Positions 24,462 through 33,328 of a stretch of DNA of 64,000 nucleotides are shown here, piece by piece (positions within the stretch are counted from its first letter, which is position 1; every line of letters starts with the position of its first letter). Made by a program: the position numbers and the translations under genes. The DNA is from Yoonia sp. BS5-3 (lineage in GTDB: Bacteria; Pseudomonadota; Alphaproteobacteria; Rhodobacterales; Rhodobacteraceae), in NCBI RefSeq assembly GCF_038069655.2, contig NZ_CP150951.2, forward strand, positions 992,001 through 1,056,000, in the 5' to 3' direction. The notes beneath the pieces were generated by a model. The model was not told the origin of the DNA and made no database searches. It saw only the letters and a program-made list of their open reading frames with translations.

Positions 24462-25528
24462 ATAAATGCAAAGCAGCCTTCGCCATCCCCGGCGATATTG
24501 AGACACTGACCGGCGGGTATATCTATGACCGCAAGGTCCTGACCCGTTTGCGTGCGCAGGGCCACGACATATCCCATATCGCTTTGCCCGGCACCTTTCC
24601 TGAGCCACCGGCCGCAGATATGGATGCAGCCTTTGCAAGCTTGGGCCATCTGCCAGCAGATCGTCCGGTGATCATTGATGGACTTGCCTTTGGCGCGCTT
24701 GATCCAACCCGCGTGGCCGCGATCAAAGCCCCGATAGTCGCGCTGATCCATCATCCGCTTGCAAAAGAAAACGGCCTGGCACCCCTGCGCCAAAAACAGC
24801 TTCATGAGACCGAGCGCGCCAATCTAGGCCATGCGGCACAGGTCATCGTGCCCAGCCCGCATACCGCTGCGATCCTGACCGAAGAATACAACGTCCCGCT
24901 GAGCAAGATCAGCGTTGCCCGGCCGGGCACAGACCAACCACACGATGTGGAAAAACCGGCCCATCCGCCGCTTCTTTTGTCGGTTGGCATTCAATTGCCG
25001 CGCAAAGGGCATGATGTCCTGCTCAAGGCCTTAGCCGCTATCCAAGACCTGGATTGGCAGGCAAAAATTGTCGGTTCGGCACTAGACCCTGCCTTTGCCA
25101 ACGCGCTGGAAGAGCTACGGCAATCTCTTGGTTTGGCGGATCGGGTCGTGTTGACCGGCAAGATCGATCAAGAGGCCCTTGGCGCGCTTTATCGCAAGGC
25201 CACAATATTTGCGCTGGCGACCCGGTATGAGGGTTATGGCATCGTCTTTGATGAGGCATTGGCCCATGGTTTGCCCATCATTTCATGCGCAGCGGGGGCG
25301 GTGATTGACACAGTCCCGAAAGGTGCTGGGGTGCTTGTGCCGCCTGACGACCCGGACGCCTTTGCCGCCGCCCTGCGTCGCGTTTTAACCGAACAGACAA
25401 CCCGCCATGACATGGCAATGGTCGCGCGCACCGCTGGGCGCAACTTACCCGGTTGGGACGACACCGCCGAAGTCTTTCAAGCCGCCTTAGCGCGGATCAC
25501 CCAATCGCAAAGGGCCACTACAACATGA
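24458..25528 (+). CDS. Glycosyltransferase family 4 protein
   Basis: 356 residues, GT-B fold. The N-terminal domain includes TGGYIYDRKVLTRLRAQGHD (family-like glycine-rich start). The C-terminal domain has LLLSVGIQLPRKGHDVLLKAL near 166, RVVLTGKIDQEALGALY near 225 and the donor-binding ATRYEGYGIVFDEALAHGLP segment near 250-270, with the retaining GT4 E-x7-E pattern. It transfers an activated sugar to an unknown acceptor. ATGA overlaps join it to both neighbours. Confidence 0.92.
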   Translation: MNKCKAAFAIPGDIETLTGGYIYDRKVLTRLRAQGHDISHIALPGTFPEPPAADMDAAFASLGHLPADRPVIIDGLAFGALDPTRVAAIKAPIVALIHHPLAKENGLAPLRQKQLHETERANLGHAAQVIVPSPHTAAILTEEYNVPLSKISVARPGTDQPHDVEKPAHPPLLLSVGIQLPRKGHDVLLKALAAIQDLDWQAKIVGSALDPAFANALEELRQSLGLADRVVLTGKIDQEALGALYRKATIFALATRYEGYGIVFDEALAHGLPIISCAAGAVIDTVPKGAGVLVPPDDPDAFAAALRRVLTEQTTRHDMAMVARTAGRNLPGWDDTAEVFQAALARITQSQRATTT

Positions 25529-26295
25529 TCCCCGCATCCCAACCGACAGCGTTGACCAAGACCCATCTGGCCGCCATCGGGCGATCACTGGATATTTATT
25601 ATCGTGATAAAGCGCGCACCGCGCGGATGGACCAATTGAATGCGCAATTCATTCGCAAGGGGGGACTGGCCTTTGATATCGGGGCGCATGTCGGCGACCG
25701 CATGGGTAGCTTTCTGCGCCTTGGCGCAAGATGTGTCGCCGCCGAGCCGCAACCGCATGTCTTTCGCGCGCTTCGATTGCTCTATGGGCAATGCGATCAG
25801 GCACATCTGCACCGAACAGCGGTGGGCGCCACTACCGGAACCGTTGATCTGAAAATCAACAGTGACAATCCAACGATCAGCACAGTCTCAACCGACTTAA
25901 TTGCTGCGGCGCAAACAGCGGATACATGGCAGGGGCAGGTCTGGGATGCAGAACTACGTGTCCCGATCACAACGCTTGATCAGTTGATGGCTCAATATGG
26001 GCTGCCGGATTTTGTGAAAATTGACGTCGAGGGGCATGAGCTTGCAGTGCTTGAAGGGCTGAGCCGTCCAATGCGGGCATTGTCATTCGAATTCACGACG
26101 ATCCAGATTGATGTCGCCTGCGCCTGCCTTGAGAGGCTGGCCGCACTTGGGTGCACCCGATTTAACTACAGTCTGGGCGAAGAGCATCGTTTGCAGGATC
26201 ACGGCTGGATGGACACCAAGGGGTTGGGTGCAGAGCTACAGGCGCTACCTGCCGCCGCAAATTCCGGCGACGTGTTCGCTGTGTGGGAAGACTGA
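25525..26295 (+). CDS. FkbM family methyltransferase
   Basis: 256 residues. A SAM-binding site (GGLAFDIGAHVGDRMGSFL near 48-66), AAEPQPHVFRAL near 75 and the FkbM motif FVKIDVEGHELAVLEGL near 165-182 are clear. FkbM enzymes O-methylate sugars or polyketide-type hydroxyls. The ATG at 25525 overlaps the glycosyltransferase stop; a longer in-frame start inside that gene is less likely. It is the last gene of the five-gene envelope operon, where methylation of a glycan is plausible. Confidence 0.9.
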   Translation: MIPASQPTALTKTHLAAIGRSLDIYYRDKARTARMDQLNAQFIRKGGLAFDIGAHVGDRMGSFLRLGARCVAAEPQPHVFRALRLLYGQCDQAHLHRTAVGATTGTVDLKINSDNPTISTVSTDLIAAAQTADTWQGQVWDAELRVPITTLDQLMAQYGLPDFVKIDVEGHELAVLEGLSRPMRALSFEFTTIQIDVACACLERLAALGCTRFNYSLGEEHRLQDHGWMDTKGLGAELQALPAAANSGDVFAVWED

Positions 26296-26303
26296 CCCGC
26301 TGG

Positions 26304-26843
26304 TTATTCCAAAATCAGCATTGATCTTGGGCGCGGCTTCGGTTCTGGCTTTGGTTCTCCGGCACGGGCTGATGCGGCGGCTAGAATCGCCTCTGTCTTA
26401 TCGTCCAAAGGCGCTGCATCAAGATTATCTGCGGCGGGCCCGGCTTCACGCTCATGACGTTTGTCGGACCGCCACGAGACATAAAACACCATCAGGCCAA
26501 CAACTGTCATCAAGCCGCCAAAAACGGGTACACCTGCAGCGAAATCACCTGACGTAACCCCCCAATAAGCCAAGGCTGCGATCCCGGTCAGCAGGAAGGC
26601 CCATTTATAAAGATAGAAGAAAACCGACCCCATGCTTGAGTCCAGCGCGTGTTTGTCATGCAAAAGGCATAAAAAGAACGGCAGGGCCAGATAGCTGACA
26701 ACAATCTGTGCGGTGCTTGCTAGTGCGGTGGGCAGTTTGAGGGCCAGCCAGTCGGCTGCAAGGAAAGGAAGATAGATCGCAAGTGCAATAACCGTAAGGG
26801 TGATAGCCCAAGCTTGCGGGCGCATGGATATTCCAAAAAACAT
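26304..26843 (-). CDS. Membrane protein of unknown function
   Basis: 179 residues. Four hydrophobic segments (about 12-30, 38-58, 73-92 and 102-122) precede a polar, Pro- and Lys-rich tail (EPKPEPKPRPR). An AAGGAGAT ribosome binding site supports the start at 26843. I do not recognise the family. It ends 8 bp after the convergent FkbM gene. The adjoining 260-bp intergenic stretch (26844-27103) shows no RNA gene or clear site. Confidence 0.7.
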   Translation of the reverse strand: MFFGISMRPQAWAITLTVIALAIYLPFLAADWLALKLPTALASTAQIVVSYLALPFFLCLLHDKHALDSSMGSVFFYLYKWAFLLTGIAALAYWGVTSGDFAAGVPVFGGLMTVVGLMVFYVSWRSDKRHEREAGPAADNLDAAPLDDKTEAILAAASARAGEPKPEPKPRPRSMLILE

Positions 26844-27103
26844 GCGATCTCCTTCATACGTCGCGCTTCTATCTAGGACAAAATGTCTTCAATTGTATTG
26901 ATTTGGGCAAGCGCGCGATCAGATCAGGCCCGTTTCGGTAAAACTTCGCCGATTGGATCAAGGACTTATGCGAATTTCGCGCCATTTTTAGGCATCGAGT
27001 AATCACCTCTCGTGCAACAATTTGCCGCCGCGACTTTGTCTTGTTTGCATGCAAGCCTGAGCCGGACTAGGGTCAAAGCGAAACCAAAGGGGCCTTTCTT
27101 ACT

Positions 27104-28798
27104 GTGTTTAGAACAACTCTTTTCGCGATTGCGCTTATCTGTGCGCTTGCCCCTGCCACCCAAGCCATAGCCGACGTTGATGCGGGCGCCTATCTGGCCG
27201 GCCGTCAAGCGGGTGCGGATAATGATTTCGCCGCCGGTGCACGGTATTTCACGCAAACCCTGATGTCCGATCCCGGCGATGCCTATGTGCTGGAAAATGC
27301 CATGACATCGTTCATTGCACTTGGACAGATTGATCGGGCGGTTCCGGTCGCCCAAACCATCGTGGATTTAGACCATCACAGTCCTGTCGCCTATCTCGCG
27401 CTGAGCGTGGCCAACGCAAAGGCGGGCAATTGGGCGGGTATTTTTGACGGGCTTGAGCGTGGCCAGAATATCGGCCCCTTGGTAGACGGGCTGGCCCAAG
27501 GCTGGGCCCATCTGGGCCAAGGCGATGTCAACGCGGCCTTGGCCAGCTTTGACCGCGTGATCGAAACTGACGGTATGGAGGTCTATGGGCGCACGCACAA
27601 AGCCTATGCACTGGCAACTGTCGGCGATTTTGAAGCGGCCGCTGAAATGTTCGTGACAGCCTCTGGATCAGTCCCATACAGCCGCAACAGCGCGATGGCC
27701 CATGCGCAGATCCTCAGCCAACTGGGCCAAAACGACGATGCTATGGCGATTATCGATGCGATCTTTGGCAACCAGCTGGACCCAGCAGTCGCGCAATTGC
27801 GCGATCAACTGGCCTCGGGTGATGCCGTTGCTTATGATATCGTATCTGGCCCCCTTGAAGGAATGGCCGATCTGTTTCACGCCATCGCGGGGCTAATCCG
27901 CGATGAAGCGCCCGAGGCGTTTACGTTGATGTATACACGGGCAGCCAATTACCTTGATCCGGGCAATACCGCTGCCGTTTTGATGACAGCGTCACTGCTT
28001 GAAGATTTGGAACAATATGATCTGGCGAATATGGCGCTTGGGGCTGTATCCCGTGATGATCCTTCCTTCCACGCCGTTGAAATTGCGCGGGCCGAGGCTT
28101 TGCGCAGTGCAGACCGCGATGATGCCGCCATCGAAGTACTTGAGGCACTGACCCGCAGCCATCCCGATCTGCCGGATGTTTGGGCCACCAAGGGCGACAC
28201 GCTGCGCCAGGCTGAGCGTTTTGATCAGGCGAATGATGCCTATTCGCGGGCCCTGACACTTTATGATGACGCAAATGCCACGAAGTGGTTTGTCTATTAC
28301 ACGCGGGGCATCACCAACCATGCGCTGGATATCTGGCCCGCTGCCGAAGCCGATTTTCGTGCTGCCCTGTCCTTGAACCCAGATCAGCCCCAAGTGCTGA
28401 ATTATTTAGGCTATTCACTTGTTGAGCGCGGCGAAAAGCTGGACGAAGCGCTGGGCATGATCGAAACCGCGGCGGCCGCGCGACCTGACAATGGGGCGAT
28501 TGTCGATAGCCTTGGCTGGGTTTTCTTCCAGCTTGGCCGATATGACGATGCCGTTGTGCATTTGGAAAGGGCCGCGTCGCTTCTGCCAATTGATCCGGTG
28601 ATCAACGATCATTTGGGCGATGCCTATTGGGCTGTTGGCCGGGACATTGAAGCACGTTTTCAATGGAACCGGGCGCTTTCCTTTGACCCAAAAGAAGAGG
28701 ACGCCACCCGCATTCGTGACAAACTGGCGCGCGGGCTGGATATTGTTCTCTTGGATGAGGGCGCCGACCCGATCCACGTCGCCAGTGACAACGATTAA
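27104..28798 (+). CDS. Tetratricopeptide-repeat periplasmic protein
   Basis: 564 residues starting with GTG. A signal peptide (FRTTLFAIALICALAPATQAIA) precedes many TPR-like helical pairs across the whole mature protein, clearest toward the C-terminus (YLGYSLVERGEKLDEALGMI, DSLGWVFFQLGRYDDAVVHL, HLGDAYWAVGRDIEARFQW). TPR arrays mediate protein-protein contact, and a role in envelope assembly or as an outer-membrane-associated scaffold is possible. It overlaps the start of ispE by 14 bp, the usual neighbour of this gene in Rhodobacteraceae (recalled, not checked). Confidence 0.88.
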   Translation: MFRTTLFAIALICALAPATQAIADVDAGAYLAGRQAGADNDFAAGARYFTQTLMSDPGDAYVLENAMTSFIALGQIDRAVPVAQTIVDLDHHSPVAYLALSVANAKAGNWAGIFDGLERGQNIGPLVDGLAQGWAHLGQGDVNAALASFDRVIETDGMEVYGRTHKAYALATVGDFEAAAEMFVTASGSVPYSRNSAMAHAQILSQLGQNDDAMAIIDAIFGNQLDPAVAQLRDQLASGDAVAYDIVSGPLEGMADLFHAIAGLIRDEAPEAFTLMYTRAANYLDPGNTAAVLMTASLLEDLEQYDLANMALGAVSRDDPSFHAVEIARAEALRSADRDDAAIEVLEALTRSHPDLPDVWATKGDTLRQAERFDQANDAYSRALTLYDDANATKWFVYYTRGITNHALDIWPAAEADFRAALSLNPDQPQVLNYLGYSLVERGEKLDEALGMIETAAAARPDNGAIVDSLGWVFFQLGRYDDAVVHLERAASLLPIDPVINDHLGDAYWAVGRDIEARFQWNRALSFDPKEEDATRIRDKLARGLDIVLLDEGADPIHVASDND

Positions 28799-29642
28799 GG
28801 CCATAGCCCCCGCCAAGGTCAATCTGACCCTGCATGTGACCGGTCAACGCGATGATGGTTACCATTTGCTGGACAGTTTGGTCGTCTTTGCCGATGTCGC
28901 AGACCAGCTTGGCGCCACGCTTGCGCCCAACCTGCAACTGACAGTCAGCGGTCCGTTTTCAGCTGATATTCCCACAGATGAAAGCAACTTGATGATGCGC
29001 GCGGCCCAAACGCTGCAAAAGGCGCGCGGCGTCAAGCAGGGTGCGGTTCTGACTTTGGAAAAACACCTGCCCCATGCAGCTGGTATTGGCAGTGGATCGT
29101 CCGACGCAGCCGTCACGCTGGCTATGCTGGCTGAACTTTGGGGCGTGGCCCCACTGCCCGCGACCGCCCCCGAAGTCGTCGCATTAGGGGCAGATGTTCC
29201 GGTCTGCCTGCAAGCCCCCAATCCCACACGTATGTCAGGAATTGGAGAGACGCTTCAGACCGTACCGCGCCTGCCGGGCTGTGCATTAGTGCTGGTAAGG
29301 CCGCCGGTTGCCGTACCGACATCTGCGGTCTTTCAGGCCATGACCAACAAGCACGGCAGCCCGATGACAGACATGCCAAGCGGCATGGATTTCGATGGGT
29401 TTGCCCATTGGCTGCAGGCGCAACGTAATGACATGCAAGCACCGGCCATGGGCCTTGCCCCTGAAATCGGGGCGGCTATCGCAAAGCTGAAGTCTTTGCC
29501 AGCCGTGCGTGTGGCTGGCATGTCGGGCTCCGGGGCGACCTGTTTTGGATTGGTCAAGGATATGGCCACTGCACGGCAAGTGGCGCGGATCATTCAGGTT
29601 TCGCAAATGGGATGGTGGGTCGCACCGGCGGCAATCTTGTAA
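28785..29642 (+). CDS. ispE: 4-diphosphocytidyl-2-C-methyl-D-erythritol kinase IspE
   Basis: 285 residues beginning with GTG inside the TPR gene. GHMP-kinase motifs are present: IAPAKVNLTLHVTGQRDDGYH at the N-terminus (split by the family Lys and Asn), LPHAAGIGSGSSDAAV near 90-105 (ATP-binding loop) and VAGMSGSGATCFGL near 240. It phosphorylates CDP-ME in the MEP isoprenoid pathway. In-frame ATGs further upstream would add TPR-gene sequence in the wrong frame and are rejected. The polyprenyl synthase at 60997 uses the products of this pathway. Confidence 0.94.
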   Translation: MTTIKAIAPAKVNLTLHVTGQRDDGYHLLDSLVVFADVADQLGATLAPNLQLTVSGPFSADIPTDESNLMMRAAQTLQKARGVKQGAVLTLEKHLPHAAGIGSGSSDAAVTLAMLAELWGVAPLPATAPEVVALGADVPVCLQAPNPTRMSGIGETLQTVPRLPGCALVLVRPPVAVPTSAVFQAMTNKHGSPMTDMPSGMDFDGFAHWLQAQRNDMQAPAMGLAPEIGAAIAKLKSLPAVRVAGMSGSGATCFGLVKDMATARQVARIIQVSQMGWWVAPAAIL

Positions 29643-29706
29643 TTCTCTTGGCTGTTCTGTGGACTTGGGGCTAGTCTAGATGTGATGATCACGATGGAGC
29701 CGCCCC

Positions 29707-30147
29707 ATGCTCGAACGCCTCGCCGCATTCTTTAACAATCCCGAAGAATATAAGACTGAATTACCTGACGCGGACGCACCGCATGCGATGGGCGCATTGC
29801 TGGTGCGGGCTGCGAAGGCAGATGACGCCTATTTGTTTGAAGAAATCGCGATCATCGACAAAATTCTTGGGCAACGGCACGGGCTGAACCCTATCGATGC
29901 GGCCAAGATGCGGGCCGAATGCGAATTGCTGGAAAAAGACATTCCCGAAACCCAGGAAATTGCCGCAATCGTCAACCATGCCATCAGCACCGCCGAGAAA
30001 GAGGCGACATTACTGGCGCTCTGGCGGGTGGTTTATGCCGATGGGGTCAAACATGACCAAGAGGACCGGCTGCTGCATCATATTGAGCGCGTCCTTGGCA
30101 TCAAACCGAACCGGGCCAAAGAGCTTCAACAGAAGGCAACCGCATGA
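29707..30147 (+). CDS. TerB family protein
   Basis: 146 residues, all helical and soluble. The TerB-like domain is seen in ALLVRAAKADDAYLFEEIA near 30-50 and LLALWRVVYADGVKHDQEDRL with LHHIERVLGI near 100-125, each with the conserved acidic metal-site pattern (A-D-x-x-x-x-x-E, D-G-x-x-x-x-E-D). Family members are associated with tellurite resistance and stress signalling, but most are of unknown role. It stands alone, 65 bp after ispE. Confidence 0.85.
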   Translation: MLERLAAFFNNPEEYKTELPDADAPHAMGALLVRAAKADDAYLFEEIAIIDKILGQRHGLNPIDAAKMRAECELLEKDIPETQEIAAIVNHAISTAEKEATLLALWRVVYADGVKHDQEDRLLHHIERVLGIKPNRAKELQQKATA

Positions 30148-30199
30148 GCATCAACGGATGTCGACCATACGCCAACTTTCAGCAGCAAAGCAGCACAAA

Positions 30200-30943
30200 C
30201 TAAGAACCGTCTGGACGATCCAGCATTCTTTCGCAAAACCTGTTCACAACAGCGTGCAAAAGCAGTGTCAGCACCGCAAGAACGATGAGGGCTGCAAACA
30301 TCAAGTCAGTTTTCGCCCGTCCATTGGCCAGCAACATCAGATAGCCTAGACCCTTGGACGCCCCGACCCATTCGCCGATGATGGCACCGATTGGGGCATA
30401 AACCGCAGCCAGACGCAGCCCCGAGGCAAAACCGGGCAAGGCGGCTGGGATACGGATGTGCCACATGATGCGGGCCGGGCTTGCCCCCATCACTTTGGCC
30501 ATTCCGATCCAATCGCGATTGGTGCGCATCAGCGCGTCAAAAAACGACGATACCACCGGAAAATAGATAATCAGCAAGGCCATTGCGACTTTGGACCATA
30601 GTCCAAAACCCAGCCAAAGGGTCAGGATCGGGGCCAGAGCAAAGACAGGGATGGCCTGGCTGAATACCAATATCGGGCGCATAAAGACGCGGGCCATGGG
30701 CGATGCCGCCAGCGCAACAGCCGTCACGAAGCCCAATAGCGCGCCCAGCGCCAGACCGATCAGGACTTCGGCCATGGTGATCGCGGCATGCTCAAGCAAC
30801 AGCATCCGGCTTTCCCAAATGGTCTGCGCAACCAGCATGGGCGGGGGCAGGATAAATCGGGCAACGCCGGTCAACCAAATCACAATCTGCCATAAGATGA
30901 CCGCCAGGCACAGTGCAGCCAAACCGCCACGCCAGCCGCTCAT
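30200..30943 (-). CDS. thiX: Thiamine-precursor ABC transporter permease ThiX
   Basis: 247 residues with about six membrane helices. The binding-protein-dependent permease EAA loop (MAKVMGASPARIMWHIRIP near 148-166) is present. It is the last gene of the thi operon, after a 73-bp gap from thiZ. With ThiY and ThiZ it should import hydroxymethylpyrimidine or its N-formylamino precursor. The gap 30944-31016 holds no gene. Confidence 0.9.
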   Translation of the reverse strand: MSGWRGGLAALCLAVILWQIVIWLTGVARFILPPPMLVAQTIWESRMLLLEHAAITMAEVLIGLALGALLGFVTAVALAASPMARVFMRPILVFSQAIPVFALAPILTLWLGFGLWSKVAMALLIIYFPVVSSFFDALMRTNRDWIGMAKVMGASPARIMWHIRIPAALPGFASGLRLAAVYAPIGAIIGEWVGASKGLGYLMLLANGRAKTDLMFAALIVLAVLTLLLHAVVNRFCERMLDRPDGS

Positions 30944-31016
30944 TTGGGCACCTCATGGCCAGCGTCAGTCAGATAGTGATCTACGGCCAAACGGGTCGTT
31001 AAAATCAGACCAACTA

Positions 31017-31718
31017 TCATACCGGACCGGTGAGCTGCGCAAATAGATCGGCCTGTGCGCGCAAGACGCTTTGATCACCGATTGGGCGCGGGATAGGGCC
31101 ATTTGGCGCGGCCACTTCGATCGCGCCCTCTGGGCGCATAATCAAAATGGTCTGCCCCAAGCGCGCAGCCTCAGCAGGGTCATGCGTGACAAGCAGCACG
31201 GTTCGCCCCGTCAGCAATCGCGCTGTTAGCTCTTGCATCTGCGCCCGGTTCAACGCGTCAAGTGCTGAAAACGGCTCATCAAGCAACACAAGCGGGCGAT
31301 CTTCCATCAAGGTCCGCGCCAATGCGGCCCGTTGGCGTTGGCCGCCAGACAGGGCAGCGGGGCGTTTGGACAAATGGTCCGACAGGCCGACCTGTGCCAA
31401 GACATCACGGGCGCGGGCCGTTTCTGGGGCATCGCCGCGCAACCGCGCGCCTAACAGGACATTCTCGAGGACGCTCAGCCATGGCAGCAACAAATCCCGC
31501 TGCGCCATCAACGCAACGCCCGCAGGACGATCTATGGCACCGGTGAACGCAACATCCTCGGCCAACCCGGCAAGAAGACGCAGCACGGTGGATTTGCCCA
31601 CACCACTTGCGCCCAAAAGGCAGGTCCATTGGCCCGGCGCCAGCGTCAGATCCAGATCTGAAAAGATCGAAGCGCCCGCGATGCGGGCTGATCCAGACAG
31701 ACCTAAGGGCGCGTTCAC
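31017..31718 (-). CDS. thiZ: Thiamine-precursor ABC transporter ATPase ThiZ
   Basis: 233 residues. Walker A LLGASGVGKSTVLRL (about 34-48), signature LSGGQRQRAALARTL (about 122-136) and Walker B LVLLDEPFSALDAL follow in order, with the switch His in LLVTHDP. It energises import of the pyrimidine precursor together with ThiX and ThiY. The start overlaps tenA by 4 bp, and the last residues approach a 73-bp gap before thiX. Confidence 0.93.
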   Translation of the reverse strand: MNAPLGLSGSARIAGASIFSDLDLTLAPGQWTCLLGASGVGKSTVLRLLAGLAEDVAFTGAIDRPAGVALMAQRDLLLPWLSVLENVLLGARLRGDAPETARARDVLAQVGLSDHLSKRPAALSGGQRQRAALARTLMEDRPLVLLDEPFSALDALNRAQMQELTARLLTGRTVLLVTHDPAEAARLGQTILIMRPEGAIEVAAPNGPIPRPIGDQSVLRAQADLFAQLTGPV

Positions 31719-32383
31719 GGATCAAGCCCCATGGCCCAAAAGCCGATCTCAAGCTGGGTGGCCATGGCAAACCGGGCCTGCAGAGCGGGCCAACGGGGGC
31801 TGGCTGTCGGATCGTCACCCAAACGCCGGGCGACGGCGGCGTCGATCAACGCCCCAACATCCCGGCAAAGCCCCTGATAGGCATCACTGGCATAGGTGCT
31901 GATCCAATCATCGTAGTTATCTGACGTTTTCTGCGCCGCCAGATTGCGGCCAATTTCGCCATACCCCATGACGCATGGGGCCAGGGCCGCAAGCAAATCC
32001 AACAGATCACCGGAATGGCCTGCATCCAGGACATAGCGGGTATAGGCCAGATTTTCGGGGCGCTCTTGGGTGGCAAATAAACTGGCCTCATCAATGCCCG
32101 CCGCTGCGCAGGTTTTGATGTGCAATGCGATCTCTTCATTGATCAAACCATGCACCGTGCCTGCGGCAAGACGCATTTCCGCAACCGTCTCTGCCTTAGT
32201 AATCGCAAGGGCCCAAGCCCGCGAAAAATGTATCAAGAAGACATAATCCTGTTTGAGATAGTGCAGAAATGCTGCAGGCGGCAGGGTCCCATCACCCAGA
32301 GCGCGCACAAAAGCATGGCCGGTATATGCCGGCCATGCGGGTGTATCTGCGCGCCATGCCGCAAAAGTGCTGCCATAGGTCAT
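31715..32383 (-). CDS. tenA: TenA family aminopyrimidine aminohydrolase / thiaminase II
   Basis: 222 residues. TenA motifs: FLHYLKQDYVFLIHFSRAW near 38-56, NEEIALH near 83, APCVMGYGEIGRNL near 135 with the catalytic Cys, and YQGLCRDVGALID near 170. It hydrolyses 4-amino-5-aminomethyl-2-methylpyrimidine (salvaged from degraded thiamine) to HMP. Its place between thiY and thiZ supports the salvage role. It overlaps thiY by 4 bp and thiZ by 4 bp. Confidence 0.93.
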   Translation of the reverse strand: MTYGSTFAAWRADTPAWPAYTGHAFVRALGDGTLPPAAFLHYLKQDYVFLIHFSRAWALAITKAETVAEMRLAAGTVHGLINEEIALHIKTCAAAGIDEASLFATQERPENLAYTRYVLDAGHSGDLLDLLAALAPCVMGYGEIGRNLAAQKTSDNYDDWISTYASDAYQGLCRDVGALIDAAVARRLGDDPTASPRWPALQARFAMATQLEIGFWAMGLDP

Positions 32384-33318
32384 TGCGCACCTAAATCGAT
32401 GGCAAGCGCTGATACCGGGCGTGTACCCGCGACTAGGCCGCTATCTGCCAGGAATTGCTCAAACCGGGAATAACGCCCCTCATCCAGCGCTTCAGGGCGC
32501 AAGGCAAACCGGGGCAGCGTATCAACCCAGGCTTTGGCGTTCAGCTCATCATCCAATTCGGATGAATAGCTTTTAAAGACGTCCCATGAGGCGGCCGGGT
32601 TATTGACGATATATTGGGTGGCCAGTTCTGTCGCCCTCAGGAAGCGGCGGATTTGATCGGGGTCCATCGTCTGAGGGTTGGCGACATAGATCAGTTCATC
32701 ATAAGTTGGCACACCTTCTTCTTCGACATAAAAGCAACGGCCCTCAACACCTTCGATTTCCATCTGGTTCAGTTCGAAATTGCGATAAGCGCCAATCACA
32801 GCGTCAACCTGCCCAGACATCAGCGATGGGCTCAGCGAGAAGTTGACATTGATCAGCTCAACCTCATCCAGGGACACACCATGCTTGGTCAACATCGCAC
32901 CCAGCACGGCCTCTTCAACACCCGCGACGGAAAAGCCGATTTTGGCACCTCGTAGATCATCAATCTGCTCAATTGATCCGTCGTCCAGCACCAATAGACA
33001 ATTCAACGGGGTGGCAACCAACGTGCCGACGCGTATCAAAGGCAGCCCTTCGGCCACATGCAAATGTTGGCTGGGCTGATAGCTGACAGCAATGTCGCCC
33101 TGCCCGGCGGCCACCAGTTTGGGCGGCGCAGAGGGGTCAGCGGGCGGGATGATTTCAACCTCAAGACCTTGATCGGCGAAATAGCCCAGCTCTTGGGCAA
33201 TGATGATGGGGCCGTGATCTGGGTTGATGAACCAATCCAGAAGCAGTGTCATCTTGTCCTGCGCCATCGCTGGTGCGCTCGTCATGACGGCCAGCGCCGC
33301 CGCAATCAGATATTTCAT
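32380..33318 (-). CDS. thiY: Pyrimidine-precursor ABC substrate-binding protein ThiY (NMT1/THI5-like)
   Basis: 312 residues with a cleavable signal peptide (MKYLIAAALAVMTSAPAMAQ). The NMT1/THI5 fold is indicated by LLLDWFINPDHGPIIIAQE with GYF, EIIPPADPSAPPKLVAAGQGD and VSYQPSQHL. Homologues bind N-formyl-4-amino-5-aminomethyl-2-methylpyrimidine in the periplasm. An AAGGAGAA ribosome binding site precedes the ATG at 33318; longer in-frame starts reach into thiF. Order in the operon is thiF-thiY-tenA-thiZ-thiX. Confidence 0.92.
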   Translation of the reverse strand: MKYLIAAALAVMTSAPAMAQDKMTLLLDWFINPDHGPIIIAQELGYFADQGLEVEIIPPADPSAPPKLVAAGQGDIAVSYQPSQHLHVAEGLPLIRVGTLVATPLNCLLVLDDGSIEQIDDLRGAKIGFSVAGVEEAVLGAMLTKHGVSLDEVELINVNFSLSPSLMSGQVDAVIGAYRNFELNQMEIEGVEGRCFYVEEEGVPTYDELIYVANPQTMDPDQIRRFLRATELATQYIVNNPAASWDVFKSYSSELDDELNAKAWVDTLPRFALRPEALDEGRYSRFEQFLADSGLVAGTRPVSALAIDLGAQ

Positions 33319-33328
33319 GAAGTTCTCC

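Noticed and set aside
23777-24805. Minus-strand frame of 342 codons opposite the LPG-type and GT4 genes
   Set aside because: No domain is visible and the plus-strand genes have clear motifs and overlapping operon structure.
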